Origin: Thermothelomyces thermophilus ATCC 42464
Taxonomy: Eukaryota; Ascomycota; Sordariomycetes; Sordariales; Chaetomiaceae
Direction of reading: 5' to 3'
DNA length: 64,000 nt
Assembly: GCF_000226095.1 (NCBI RefSeq)
Contig: NC_016478.1
Span: 1,230,001-1,294,000, forward strand
Within the stretch, counting starts at the first letter, position 1. Every line of letters begins with the position of its first letter. This document shows, piece by piece, positions 34,701 through 47,860 of this stretch. The notes under the pieces are model-generated. The model had not been told where the DNA came from. It did not search any database and saw nothing but the letters and a program-made list of their open reading frames with translations. The position numbers and the translations under genes were made by a program.

Positions 34701-34950
34701 AGGACATATTTTATCGTGCTCTTCTATACTATAAAGAGTTCCTTTTTGCTGTCAAAAGGTTGTCCGGTTAGGAGACGCTTCTACTATGGCCGTTAAGCTT
34801 TAGAGGGCACCCTAGCCGACTTAGGGGTTAGGATAGATTAGGTTTAGAATACCTAGAGGGTGTCGATCGTAGTATTCTGCTATTCTATTGCTACTTAAAG
34901 GGAGCAGACAAGTTCCTATAATTCTACTAAGCCTAAGGGCCTATATACTC
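31750..34950 (-). pseudogene. RIP-degraded Ty3/Gypsy gag-pol remnant (element 0)
   Basis: Minus strand, from right to left: a CCHC knuckle with cysteines changed to Tyr but KGHFI kept (about 34.0 kb), a protease-like INAQVNS (about 33.7 kb), RT with YLDN in place of YLDD at 32597-32586, and an RNase H-type LTNYKNLKYF (about 31.9 kb). Stops throughout are TAG/TAA. Element 1 is inserted at its right end, so this is one of the oldest layers. Confidence 0.7.
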
Positions 34951-34956
34951 CCGAAT

Positions 34957-35404
34957 TGTCACGGATAAGCATATAGATAGCCTGGCAGGCTGCAGCTAGG
35001 ACATAGGACATTCCGACAGCCAATTACTTGATAGACCAATCAGAAGATTATCACTACTAAGACTAAGATCTTCACTAGTGATAATAACATATCACCATTA
35101 ATAATACGGAATCACAGAGTAAAAGGAAGAATAGTATTAGTAATAACTATTAAAGAGGGACAGATAATTATATATATATAGCTAGCTAGTTACTTATCAT
35201 AGTAGACTCTAGGAGTTTACTAGTAATAGTAACCTATAATTACAATACTTATACTAAGCATCGCTAACTACTATAAGAGATAACTCTAGTGTTATTATAA
35301 ACCCTTTGGCTTTACCGAATCCCTTAGACGACCTATACGCTTGTCCTACTTAATCTACCTTTGTCTAAACCCTTTTAGAAGAAGTCTAAGTTAGATTCGT
35401 TACA
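34957..35404 (+). repeat. Element 1, 5' LTR (448 bp)
   Basis: Begins TGTCACGGATAAGC and ends TTCGTTACA. It matches the 3' LTR at 57161 in length, with transition-type differences. A TATATATATA stretch at about 35171-35181 lies about 45 bp before the proposed transcript start. Confidence 0.93.
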
Positions 35405-35406
35405 CG

Positions 35407-35417
35407 TTACTATCACT
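35407..35417 (+). promoter_or_regulatory. Element 1 primer-binding site, self-complementary to the LTR
   Basis: TTACTATCACT starts two bases after the LTR and is the exact reverse complement of AGTGATAGTAA in the 3' LTR (57426-57436). It does not begin with TGG as tRNA-primed sites do. Confidence 0.6.
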
Positions 35418-38400
35418 CCCTTTGTTCTATTATAGCTTAGAACAGAGGTGATTTTGACCTCGACATTGATATAGCTACTAACGTTACGGCCAAATAGCTG
35501 CTTGCCTAGCTTGGTTAACTCTAGTAGCGGATCTAGGAGTTAGACTAGAGAGATAAGGTTACTTAAGCTCGGATCAAGGAACTTAAGAACGGCGAAAAGC
35601 ACTTATAGAAGCTAGTTAACGAGGCCTACGCCAAAATCAAGGCACTCGAGGGTGCTAAAGCAAGCTATATTAAGATCGAACTACCTGGTAAATACGGAGG
35701 AACTAAGGAGGATCTTATAGGATTCCTAACGAACCTCTGATCCTACTTCTAGCTTAATGATGACAAGTTTCCGGATAATAAGGCTAAAGTCCTCTATATA
35801 GCTATAAGACTAGAGGGTAAGGTACTTAGATAGTTCGAGCCTATATAGAATGACTATCTTACTAAGGAAGACGAAGATAACCGAGACGCGTTTACGTAGG
35901 TAGTCTTTTAATCTTATAACTATTTTAAAGAAGAGCTTTAGAAGGTTTTTAGTGATAAAGATAAGAAGATTTATATATAAGAAAGACTTGCTAATCTCTA
36001 ATAGACTAAGTTAGTAGCTTCCTATATTATATAGTTTAGATAGGATATACTTAAGTCTTAGCTTAACGATAAGGTATTAATATAACTATTTCATAATGGC
36101 TTAAAGGAAAAGGTTAAAGATAAGCTATATAAGTATAATTAGCCTAAGACCCTAGACGAATATATTATATAGGCTATTAGAATCGATAATTAACTTTATA
36201 TACAAGAGTAGTAGAAACGAGGTTAGATAAATGGAACCGTAGTTAAGGCTAATGATAAGAAAAAACGGGTATATATTAATACCTTATATAGGACGTATCT
36301 TAGAGCTATAGATATAGATATAGTGTAGAAGTAAGACTAGAAGAAGACGACTAAAGACAAGTCTAATGTTACCTACTATAACTATAGAAAAAAAGGGCAT
36401 TATAAGCGAGAATATTAAAGCTTAAAGAAAGACTAGAAACTAGTCCCTAGGAAGGAAATTATAGTTATCGACGAAACTACTAAGGATATTATTAAAGTGG
36501 TAGCTACGAGCTACGAAGACAAGGATAGCGATATAGATAGTCTCGGATATAATAGCGATAGTAGAGATGAACAAGTACCGTACTCTGAACTAGTTACTAT
36601 AGACCTAGAGATAGGTCTTGCTAAATAGGATATAGTAGGAGAGTATATATTACTAATTTCGATTTTCCTAGCCTTAAGGTAGTAAGGTTTTATAGTTATA
36701 TAGAGGTAGGATAGATTGTAGATAACCGATACCTAAGGAATCGAAAGACCTAGACCTAATGTTCTATTCCTCTAGGAACGAATTAAATAGTATCGTAACG
36801 AAGTTTTCCGGCTTAATACGGAACTATATAAATAGGATAGACGCCTAATTTGACTTGCCTAGTAAAGCAATAAGATAAGGGATAAGATAAGGGAACTCTA
36901 ACATATTATAGAAACTATTAGAGGGGAACGGTCTATGACATATAATAGGCCCGATAGCTATACCGAGTATTTTGATGACTAGTAACTTAGCTACGATATA
37001 TAGAACCCTAAGTACCAGTTTATACATATAAACCGTAGAAAAGATAAGCGTACGTAGGAAAGCTATTAGAAGAAATACTCCTACCTTAGCATTAGAGTAT
37101 CTATAGTCTATATATAGTAGGAAGGATTCGGGAAAGAGTTCTAATACCTCCTAGGTAACGCTATATAGCTATACCCTCGACACAAGACATATATATAAGT
37201 GCCCTAGTTTTAGTATATGGCATACGAATGCTGATACTACTTTTATAATAAATTTGAAAACAATCACTAGCCGACCTAATAAGGAAATAAGGATAGGAGC
37301 CTCTGCCCTATAGAATGGGTCTATGATGTAGGAAACAGAGCGGCCGAATTGCTCTAGAAGATCGAAGCCCGCGATCTAGAAGGCATTACGGTAGTTCTAA
37401 AACGAGCCTGGCCTAGGTACTATAGAATAGGACGAGATATATAAGACTTGTACTAGAGTAACGATTGCCTCTACTACGTAGACGAAAAGAAATCGCGGAT
37501 CTGGGAACTTTAGATAAAGCTATAGTATATACGATGAAAAGTAGAATAGACCTAATGGTAGGAAGCTATAAGCACTTAATGGCTTATAGAAATAAGTATA
37601 ATTAATAAAGCTACTATTAGCTAAATAACCGAAGAGGTTAGTACTAACCTAAGAAATGGGTTAGGGCCCTTCGAGGGGCCCGAAAACTATTAATGCCTAT
37701 ATAGCAGCGAGTGGTAGCGTAGTATAGGAGGAACTAGCGTAAGAGACTACTATATCGAGACCTCCTAGTAGAAATATAGGAAATCGCCGTAATCTTTGGA
37801 TAATAGCGGTAAGACAAGCGATTATGGATAATAGTACAATAGAGACAGTACGAAATGCTCGTACTAGTAGATAGTGGAGCAGAGATAAACCTGATTTTAC
37901 TAATGCTTATAAATTAGCTATAGATACCCTAGAGAATAAAGTAGAAGTATAGTATAGTCAAAGGGCTATTTCTAATATAATAGGTATATAGGGAGACTAA
38001 ACCGATTAATATCACTATAATAAGGAAGACTATAGTAGTTATATTTAGTATTATGGATATAGGCAACGACAAAGATATAATATTAGGGTTACTATAGTAT
38101 AAAGATTATAACCTAGATATTAGCTAGAAGAATAGTAGCTACCTATGACCCTAAATGGAGTTATATTTAAGTAGTAAGATAAGGAGTATATAAGGATTGT
38201 AAGCAGATAATACTTAAGGGAAGGCATATCCTATAGATCTATCGCAAGAGATAGATAGTAGTAGGCAGACTACTATAGACTCTAGAAGAAGCAGTATAAC
38301 GATACTAACGTTACGATAGGAGGAACGAGCTAAACCGCCGATAGCTATTCTCTCCGTTAACGAATGTAGAGCATTGTAACTAGAGTAATAGGTTGAGATA

Positions 38401-39202
38401 GGAGAAATCGCTAGTATTGCTATAAATGGAACCAAGTTCGTATACTATTAGAAAGCCGAGAGACGAGACAAGACTAGGGGAGTACCGAAGGAATACGAAG
38501 GATACCTAGCATTCGAACCGAAGCATCTAGAAGGATTACTAGAGTACGGCCTATAGGATTACAAGATTAAGCTTAAGGAAGGAGTATAACTAAAGTTCTT
38601 TAAGATTTACTATATAAGCTAGATATAGAACGAAGAACTTAAGCAATATTTAGAAGAGAACCTTGGAAGAGGATATATCTACCTATTGATATCGCTAGCA
38701 GGCTACTTAATCCTATTTATACCTAAGAAAGATAGAAAGCTATAGTTATATATTAACTATTAGTAACTTAACAAATAGACCGTGAAAAACCGATATCTAT
38801 TACCGCTAATCTTATAGCTCTAAGATTAGTTAGCAAGAGCCTAATATTTTATACGTCTTAACTTGCTATTAGCCTATAACTATATATAGATCAAAGAAAG
38901 CAACGAGTAGAAAATGGCCTTTAAGACACCTTATAGCCATTACGAGTACCTTGTTATGCCATTTAGACTTACGAACGCGCTAGCAACGTTCTAAGCTCTA
39001 ATTAATCAAGCTATCTGACCCTTTCTCGACAAATTTACAGTATATTATCTTAATAATATACTTATCTTCTCTAAGACGATAGACAAACACCGGAAGTATA
39101 TAAGAGTAGTGCTAGACGCGTTATACGTATATAAGCTATCAGTTAACAAGGAAAAGAGCAAATTCCATATTAGGAAAACAGTGTTTCTAGGATATAAGAT
39201 AT
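35418..39202 (+). pseudogene. Element 1 gag and pol, first part
   Basis: Gag region to about 36.7 kb with the zinc knuckle at 36374-36415, where three cysteines read as Tyr and KKGHYKRE is kept. Protease LVLVDSGAEINLI around 37870 is intact. RT follows to 39202, with the catalytic pair changed to Asn-Asn. Interrupted by element 2 just after VFLGYKI of RT. Confidence 0.85.
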
Positions 39203-39656
39203 TGTGACGAACCCAGCTCAGACTTCTTCTAAAAGGGTTCAGACAGAGGTAAATTAAGCGGGACAAGCGTACAGGTCGTCTAAGGGATTCGGTAAAGCCA
39301 AAAGGTTCACAACAACACTAGAGTTGTCTCCTACGATAGTTAGTGATACTTAGTATAAGTATTTGTGATTGTAGGTTGGGTTGCTATCACTAGTGAACTC
39401 CTAGAGTCTACTATAACGAGTGACTAGCTAGCTATATATATATAATTATCTGTCCCTCTTTCATAGTCATCACTAGTACCATTTCTCCTTTTACTCCGTG
39501 ATTTTGCGTTGTTAATGGTGACATGTTATTATTACTAGTAAAGACCTTAGTCTTAGCAGTGATAATCTTCTAATTGGTCCGTTAAGTAATTAGCTATCGG
39601 AATGTCCCGTGTCCTGGCTGCAGCCTGCCGGGCCGTCTATATATTTATCCGTGACA
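39203..39656 (-). repeat. Element 2, 3' LTR (454 bp)
   Basis: Plus-strand reading starts TGTGACGAACCC and ends ATCCGTGACA. Less mutated than its partner at 46355. Contains TTGCTATCACT (39381-39391), complementary to the priming region. Confidence 0.93.
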
Positions 39657-39783
39657 CGATGCCCCTCCTTTAAGGCTTTCGACCCGAAAGCCCTCTTAGG
39701 CCATTTTAAATAGCGTTAATAACCCTTCGCTTGTGAGTACTGTATTCTTCCTGTTTTTGTGTTATGGTTACTATATTGATAAA

Positions 39784-40441
39784 ATGCTAATAGAGAAACG
39801 GAAGTTATATTCTGTATGTTACTATGCTTCCCTTGCTTAGAACATTGCTAAGAACGGTTTTGTTGTTATGCTTTGCTCTTGGTATATATCGTAAGGCCTT
39901 GTCTGCAAAATAATCGCGTATATAAAGTGTTACAAAGCCTACGTTTGTTAAGGTCGTTCTTGCGATAGCTCTAGTATACCGCTTTCTTCCTATAAGCACG
40001 TCTCCTTTTTTTTTTTTTTTTTAAATGTGATTCCTGATGTTTATTCTAGTAGATCGTATTCTCTAGGAGTAGCATTATATTAAGGATGCTAAACGTTATA
40101 CTAAACTTGAGCTAGATAAATCTTAATGCTATCTAGAAGAAGCCTAGCGCAAGTTGTCCGAAAAGCTTATACGGCTCTAGTGTCTTCGTCAGTAGAAGGA
40201 GTTTTTGATAGAGAAAGGTACTAATATGGTGGCACGTGGTCTGTTGACCTTAGACAAGTTAGAGGAGGTTAAGTGGCAAGAGCAGCAAGAGGCGCCTGCT
40301 ATGCCCTTATTATAGATTAATGATGCCGTCGATACTATTAACTAGGGTGCTATCTTTAGTTCTGTCCTAGGTTTTCCTTTAGTCGATCCAGGTTCTACTA
40401 GTAGAACTATTCTAGTTTCTTAGGGTAGCTTAAATTCTTAA
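39784..40441 (+). pseudogene. Element 2 antisense accessory gene: Zn2Cys6-like cluster plus coiled coil
   Basis: Part 1 starts at ATG 39784. Cysteine codons at cluster positions 1, 3 and 6 survive (TGC at residues 31, 41 and 60) and positions 2, 4 and 5 read TAT/TAC, consistent with TGY-to-TAY change; spacing is C-x2-C-x6-C-x8-C-x2-C-x6-C. After a T-rich spacer, part 2 runs in another frame to TAA at 40441 and includes LRQ, KEFLIEKGTNMVARGL and LDKLEEV. In-frame stops are TAG/TAA. The gene is on the strand opposite to the element's gag-pol and converges on the chromodomain. Confidence 0.75.
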
Positions 40442-43400
40442 CTAGTTCTTATAAGTTGTCCTCTAGTCTAAAATCGAGCCATTTGACTAGATACTATAGT
40501 TCCCCGTTAATAATATATAAATCTAGAATTTCTTTAACGTTCTATTCTTCCTCTTTGTCCTCTACTTTGATGTTTGTAGCGATTTTGGCGTTCTTCGGCG
40601 CTAGTTCGAGAAGTAAAATATGAAAAATATTCGTCTGTAATTATATAGATAATGGTAACGATAGTCGGTAGTTAGATGTCGAAATTCGTTCTTTGATAAC
40701 GAAGGGTCTGACCTTTTTAAAGTCTAGCTTCGTGTTTGGTTGTTTGGTTTATAAGTTTTGTACGATTAGGTAGACTTTATCTCCCCTCTCTAGGTAAGGT
40801 CCCTTGAGCTTGTATTTGTTATAGTAGTTCTTTATTCTGGTTCTAACAAACTTAAGTTCGTTTTTAAGCTTCTTGTATAATGCGTGTATTTGTTTTGCTT
40901 TGACTGCTGCTCTTGGCATTATGACCTCTAGTCCTTGCTTAAGGTCTGCTTTATATCTGTAGTTTGTAAAGAATGGTATAACTTTGGTCGTTTCCGTTGG
41001 TGTTATATTGTAAGCGAGTTATACTATTAGCAATAGTATAACCTAGTTATCTTGTTAATAGTTAATGTAAGAACGAAGGTACTACTCGATAACTTGGTTT
41101 AGTCGCTCCGTTTGTCTGTTAGTCTGTGGGTGATATGCCGTTGACAGCTTGCTATTAACGCCTAATTGTTGTATTAATGCTTGCTAGAACTTCGATACGA
41201 ACTTAGTGTCTCTGTCGGTGATCTATTCTTATGGCTAAGCGTATACTAATGTGACTTGCCGATAGATCACGTCTGCTAGCTATTTAGCTATCTAGGACTC
41301 CTTATAGGGAAAGAAGTATGCCTATTTAGTTAGGTAATCTACTATAGTAAGAATACTATCATAGATTACCCCTATAGCCGTGTCTTTAGATTCTAGTAGC
41401 TTTATAATAAAGTCTATTATAACTAAACTCTATAGTTTATTAGCTATTAATAGTGGCTAAAGTAGCCTATATAGCTTATATTATACTGTTTTACTTCGAT
41501 TATAGATGTTATAGCTCTATATGACTTCCTTAACTCGTGTCGTTAACTATAGAAAGTCGTAGTGTTTCTTGACTTATACAATAGTCTTTGTAACTCCTTT
41601 ATATCCTCCGAGTTTCGACTCGTAGAGTTCTCGAATCATTCGCAGCTATTGACCTTTATTGTAGATATATGCTTTACCACGGTATTAGAGTTTCCTATCT
41701 TTTTCTTTCACTTTATTAAGTACTACTAGTCTAGGTATTACTTGATACCATACCTCGTTAATCCTTTCTTCTCAAAAGATTATATAACATTCTAGGAACA
41801 AGTTAAGTAGATCGTCTTCTATAGGTGTCTACGTTTTGTAATATAGCGTTCCGTCTATTTGTTCCTTAAATAACGGTGGCGTTATTTCTATTTGTCCTTC
41901 CGTATAATCCGTTCGTTAGCTTAAGGTGTCTGCTTATACGTTCTCTTTGCCCTTCTTATAGCAGATCTCAAAATTGAATTCTATAAGGAATTCTGCCTAT
42001 CGTATTTGTTATCTGTTAAGCTCCTTTGTCGTTATAAAGTATTATAAATTCTTATAATCTATATATACTTATACTAGTTTAATCGTGCTACTAAGGTATA
42101 GTCGCTATTCCTTAAAAGCTTCGATAATCGTAAGTAGTTCCTTATCGTAGATTAGATAATTAAGACGTAGTCTATCGAGCTTCTTTAAAAAGAAGGCTAT
42201 AGGATATAGCTTCCCTTGTTTATCTTGTTATCCTAATTATCCTCTGATAGCATAGTCTAAAGCGTCCATTTCTACCTTAAATAGCTTCTTAGGGTCTGGT
42301 AGCACTAGTACTAGATCTTTAGTAATGGCATCGCGGATCTATATAAATGCTTGCTTATGTTGCTCTTCCTATTGGAATTTAGCGTTCTTCTTGGTAAGTT
42401 CGTGTAAAGGTCGTACGATCGTTCTAAAGTTCCTAATAAACATCCGGTAGAAGTTCGTAAACCTAATAAAACTTCGTACTTCTATAACTAACGTTAGTTA
42501 TGGCCAATCCTTGATGGCTTCGACCTTTGAAGGTTCTATCCGGATTTGTCCTAGGGATATCTTGTATCCTAAAAATACCGTCTTCCTAACGTGGAATTTG
42601 CTCTTTTCCTTATTAACTAATAGCTTATACGCGTGTAATGTATCTAGCACTACTCTCACGTGCTTCTGGTATTTGTCTATCGTTTTAGAGAAGATAAGTA
42701 TGTCGTTAAGATAATATATTGTAAATTTGTCGAGAAAGGATCAGATAGCTTGATCAATTAGGGCTTAGAACATTACCAGCGCGTTTGTAAGTCTAAATAG
42801 CATAACAAGGTACTTATAGTAGCTATAGGGTATCCTAAAGGCCGTTTTCCACTTATTACCTTCTTTAATCTGTATATAGTTATAGGCTAATAGCAAGTCA
42901 AGACACGTAAAATATTAGGCTCCTGCTAACTAATTTTAGAGCCGTAAGATTAATAATAATAGGTATCGGTTTTTTATAGTCTGTTCGTTAAGTTGCCGAT
43001 AGTCGACATATAACTATAGCTTTCTATCTTTCTTAGGTATAAATAGGATTAGGTAGCCTGCTAGCGATGTCGACGGGCGGATATGTCCTCTTCGAAGGTT
43101 CTCTTCTAAGTATCGCTTAAGTTCTTCGTTCTATATCTAGCTTATATAGTAAATCTTAAAGAACTTTAGTCGTGCTCCTTCTTTAAGCTTGATCTTGTAA
43201 TCCTATAGGCTGTGTTCTAGTAATCCTTCTAGATGCTTTAGTTCGAATGTTAGGTGTCCTTTGTATTCCTTTGGTACTTTCCTAGTCTCGTCTCGTTTCT
43301 CGATTTTCTAATAGTATACGAACTTGGTTCTATCTATAGCGATACTAGCGATTTCTCCTATCTTAACCTACTACTCTAGTTATAGTGCTCCGTATTTATT

Positions 43401-46341
43401 AATGGAGAGAATAGCTATCGGTGGTTTAGCTCGTTCCTCCTATTGTAACGTCGGTATTGTTATGCTGCTTCTTCTAGAGTCTATAGTGGTCTGCCTACCA
43501 CTGTCCGTCTCTTGTAGTGGATCTGTAGGATATGCCTTCCCCTAAGCATTGTCTACTTGCGATCCTTGCGCGCTTCTTATGTTGCTAGTCAAATATGACT
43601 CTGTTTAGGGTTATAGGTAGTTATTATTCTTCTAGCTAATATCTGGGTCGTAATCTTTATACTATGGTAATTCTAATATTATATCTTTATCGTTGCCTAT
43701 GTCTATAATGCTAAATATAACTACTATAGTTTTCCCTGCTATAGTAATGTCAATCGATTTAGTCTCCTTATATACCTATTATATTAGAAATGGCTCTTTG
43801 ACTATGCTATACTTTTGCTTCATTCTCTAGGGTATTTATAGCTAATTTATAAGTATTGGTGAAATTAGGTTTATCTCTGCTCTACTATCCACTAGTGCAA
43901 GCATTTCGTGTTATTTCTATTATGCTATCATCTATAATCGCTTGTCTTGCCGCCGTCGTCTAAAGATTATAGCGATTTCCTATATTTCTACTAGAAAGTC
44001 TCGATATAGTGGTTTCTTACGCCAGTTCCTCCTATACTATACTACTACTCGCCACTATGTAGGTGTTAATAGTTTTTGGGCCCCTCGAAGGGCCCTAACC
44101 CGTTTCCTAGGTCAGTACTAACCTCTTTAGTTGTTCGGCTGATAGTGGCTTTGTCGATCGTGCTCATTTCTATAAGCCATTGAGTGCTTACAGCTTCCTA
44201 CCATTAGGTCTGTTCTACTTTTCATTGTACATGCTATAGCTTTATCTAAAGCTCCTAGATCTACGATTTCTTTTTGTCCACGTAGTAGAGGTAGTCGTTA
44301 CTTCGGCACGAGTCCTATATATCTTGTCCTATTCCGTAGTACCTAGGCTAGGCTCGTTTTAGTACTACTATAATGCCTTCTAGATTGCGGGCTTCGATCT
44401 TCTAGAGCAATTCGGCTGCTCTGTTTCCTGTATTATAGACCTATTCTATAGGGCGGAGGCTTCTGTCCTCATTTCCTTGTCAGGTTGGCTAATAATTGTT
44501 TTTAAATTTGTCGCGAAAGTGGTATTGGCATTTGTATAACATATACTGGAACTAGGGCACTTGTATATATGCCTTGTATCGTAGGTACAGTCGTATAGTG
44601 TCGCCTAGAAGGTATTAGAACTCTTTTCCAAATCCTTCCTACTATATATAGGCTATAGGTACTCTAATGCTAAGGTAGGAGTGTTTCTTCTAGTAGTTTT
44701 CCTACGTACACTTATCTTTTCCACGGTTCGCGTGTATAAACTAGTACTTAAGGTTCCGTACGTTATAGCTAAGTTACTAATCGTCAAAATGCTTGGTGTA
44801 GCTATCAGGCCTATCGTACATCATAGGCTATTCCCCTTTAATAGTTTCTACGATATGTCGGAGTTCCCTTATCTTGTCCCTTATTCTATCGCTCTACTAG
44901 GTAAGTCGAATCAAGCATTTATCCCGTTTGTACAGTTCCGTATTGAGCTAGAAAACTTTGTTACGGTACTATTTGATTTATTCCTAGAGGAATAGAACAT
45001 TAGGTCTAGGTCTTTCGATTCCTTAGGTGTCGGTCGTCTATAATCTATCCTACCTCTAGGTAACTATGAAACCTTACTGCCTCAAGGCTAGGAGAATCGA
45101 AATTAGTAGTATATACTCTTCCGCTGTGTCCTATTTAGCTAGACCTATTTCTAGATCCATAGTAACTAGTTCGGAGTACGGTGCTTGTTCGTCTTTACCG
45201 TCGCTATCGTGTCCGAGACTGTCTATGTCGTTATCCCTATCTTTGTAGCTCGTAGCCGCTACTTTAATAATATCCTTAGCGGTTTTGTTAATAGCTGTAA
45301 TTTCCTTTCTAGGGACTAGTTTCTAGTCTTTCTTCGGACTTTAACATTCTTATCTATAGTGTCCTTTCTTTCTATAGTTATAGTAGGTAACGTTAGACTT
45401 GTCTTTAGTCGTTTTCTTCTTATCTTATTTCTATATTACATTTATATCTATAGCTCTAGAATGTGTTTTATGTAATGTGCTGACGTATACTCGTTTTTTC
45501 TTATCGTTAGCCTTAACCGTAGTTCCATTCGTCCGACCTTGTTTCTACTGCTCTTGTATATAGAGTCGATTATCGATTCTAATAGCCTATATAATATATT
45601 TGTCTAGAGTCTTAGGCCGGTCGTACTTATATAGTTTGTCTTTAACCTTTTCCTTTAAGCCGTTATAGAATAATTATATTAATGCCTTATTATTAAGCTA
45701 AGACTTAAGCATGTCCTATCTAAACTATATAGCGTAAGAGGCTACTAACTTAGTCTGTCGGAGATTAGCAAGTCTTTCTTATATATGAATCTTCTTGTCT
45801 TTGTTACTAAAAACCTTCTAAAGCTCTTCTTTAAACCGGTTATAGGACCGAAAGACTACCTATATAAACATGTCTTAGTCGTCTTTATCTTCCTTAGTAA
45901 GATAGTCGTTCTATATAGGCTTAAACTATCTAAGTACCTTGCCCTCTAGTCTTGTAGCTATATAAAGGACTTTGGCTTTGTCGTCTGGAAACTTATTGTC
46001 ATTAAGCCAGAAGTAGGATCGGAGGTTTATTAAGAATCTTGCAAGATCCTCCTTAGTTCCTCCATATTTGCTAGGTAGTTTGATCTTGATACGGCTCGCT
46101 TTAGCGCCCTCGAGTGCCTTGATTTTAGTATAGGCCTTGTTAACTAGCTTCTATGAGTGCTTTTCGCCGTTTTCGAGTTCCTTGATCCGAGCTTATATAA
46201 CCTTGTCTCTCTAGTCTAACTCCTAAATCCGCTGCTAGAGTTAACCGAGCTAGGTAAGTAGCTATTCGGCTGTAATGTTAGTAGCTATGTCGATGTCGAG
46301 GTCGAAATTACCTCCGTTCTGAGCTATGATAGAATAAAGGG

Positions 46342-46352
46342 AGTGATAGTAA
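46342..46352 (-). promoter_or_regulatory. Element 2 primer-binding site
   Basis: Minus strand reads TTACTATCACT two bases after the 5' LTR. It differs from the perfect complement of the LTR segment by one transition. Confidence 0.5.
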
Positions 46353-46354
46353 TG

Positions 46355-46808
46355 TGTAACGAACCTAGCTTAGACTTCTTCTAAAAGGGTTTAGACGGAG
46401 GTAAATTAAGCGGGATAAGTGTATAGGTTGTCTAAGGGATTTGGTAAAGTTAAAAGGTTTATAATAATACTAGAGTTGTCTCTTATGATAGTTAGTGATG
46501 CTTAGTATAAGTACTTGTAATTATAGGTTAGGTTGCTATTACTAGTAAACTCTTAGAGTCTACTATAATAAGTGACTAGCTAGCTATATATATATAATTA
46601 TCTGTCCCTCTTTAATAGTTATTACTAGTACTATTTCTCCTTTTACTTTGTAATTCCGTGTTGTCGATGGTGATATGTTATTATCACTAGTGAAGACCTT
46701 AGTCTTGGTAGTGATAATCTTCTGATTGGTCCGTCAAGTAATTGGCTATCGGAATGTCCCGCGTCCTGGCTACAGCCTGCCGGGCCGTCTATATGCTTAT
46801 CCGTGACA
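46355..46808 (-). repeat. Element 2, 5' LTR (454 bp)
   Basis: Same length as the 3' LTR. The differences seen are C/T or A/G changes, as expected from RIP after insertion. Confidence 0.93.
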
Positions 46809-47307
46809 GATATCCTTAGGACAAATCTAGATAGAACCTTTAAAGGTCGAAGCTATCAAGGATTAGCTACGACTAATATTAGTTATAGAAGTATAAAGTT
46901 TTATTAGGTTTACGAACTTCTACTAGATATTTATTAGGAACTTTAGAGCGATCGTATAACCTTTGTACGAACTTATTAAGAAGAACGCTAAATTCTAATA
47001 GGAAGAGTAATATAAGTAAGCATTTATATAGATCTACGACGCCATTACTAAAGATCTAATACTAGTGCTACCAGACCCTAAGAAGCTATTTAAGGTAGAA
47101 ACGGACGCTTTAGACTACGCTATCGGAGGATAGTTAGGATAATGAGATAAACAAGGGAAGCTATATCTTATAGCCTTCTTTTCAAAGAAGCTCGATAGAC
47201 TACGTCTTAATTATCTAATCTATGACAAGGAACTACTTATAATTGTCAAAGCTTTTAAGGAATGGCAATTATATCTTAGTAATATAATCGAACTAATATA
47301 AGTATAT
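46809..47307 (+). pseudogene. Element 1 pol, second part (end of RT and RNase H)
   Basis: Resumes after the GATAT duplication and continues the RT/RNase H reading. It ends at the TATAT target site of element 3, in RNase H sequence; the resumed part at 54752 continues with the YTDHKNL-type region. Confidence 0.8.
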
Positions 47308-47734
47308 TATGACGAACCCAACTCAGACTTCTTCTAAAAGGGTCCAGACGAAGGTAGATTGAGCGGAACAAGCGTGCAGGTCGTCTGAGGGATTCGGTGA
47401 AGCCAAAGGGTTCACAACAACACTAGAGTTGCCTCTCACAGTAATCGGCAATGCTCGGTATGAGTACTGTGATTGTGATTGTTACCACTGGTGAACTCCC
47501 AGAGTCCACTATAACGAGTGACTATTTACATACATATATACTCCTAGGATCACTAGTAGTTGTGGTGATCATTTATACTGGCTCACCTGGCTTATATCGT
47601 GAGCCAGTGATCCTCTGTTAGGATCATTTCTTGCTAAGCGTGATCCTGTCCTGATTAGTCTATCATTCCTTTGGCTTGATTAGCCTGTTCGTGCTAGTGG
47701 CTTAGGCGGTATCTATATATATATTTCTGTGACA
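47308..47734 (-). repeat. Element 3, 3' LTR (427 bp)
   Basis: Starts TATGACGAACCC (TGTGACG with one transition) and ends TTCTGTGACA. Contains TTGTTACCACT at 47479-47489, the same sequence as the minus-strand priming site. Confidence 0.93.
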
Positions 47735-47860
47735 CGATGCCCTCCCTCTAAGGCTTTTAACCTGAAAGCCCTCTTTTAGGCTGTTTCAAATAGCGCTAAT
47801 ATCCTTTCTATATATGCCTTGTAATTTTTCCCTTTTCCTGTACTGCTAGTGACTAACAAG

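Larger units (their letters stand above)
39203..46808 (-). mobile_element. Element 2: Ty3/Gypsy chromovirus inserted antisense in element 1
   Basis: LTRs 39203-39656 (3') and 46355-46808 (5'), both 454 bp, bounded by the exact target duplication GATAT (39198-39202 and 46809-46813). LTR type matches element 1. On the minus strand: gag 46.3-45.2 kb, protease with VDSRAE at about 43.89 kb (first Asp kept, Gly to Arg), RT with YLND at 42713-42702, integrase and chromodomain to about 40.4 kb. An antisense accessory gene and polypurine tract (39671-39662 on minus) follow. Confidence 0.95.

Noticed and set aside
38214-38435. 73-codon antisense frame recurring at homologous sites (also 43324-43545 and 51294-51515)
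   Set aside because: It lies antisense to the protease/RT boundary of pol. RIP puts TAG/TAA in the sense frames and tends to leave certain antisense frames open. Hydrophobic, low-complexity content with no start context; treated as a shadow.
44681-44995. 104-codon frame antisense to element 2 gag
   Set aside because: Same explanation: shadow of gag on the opposite strand, with equivalents at 36845-37027 and elsewhere.
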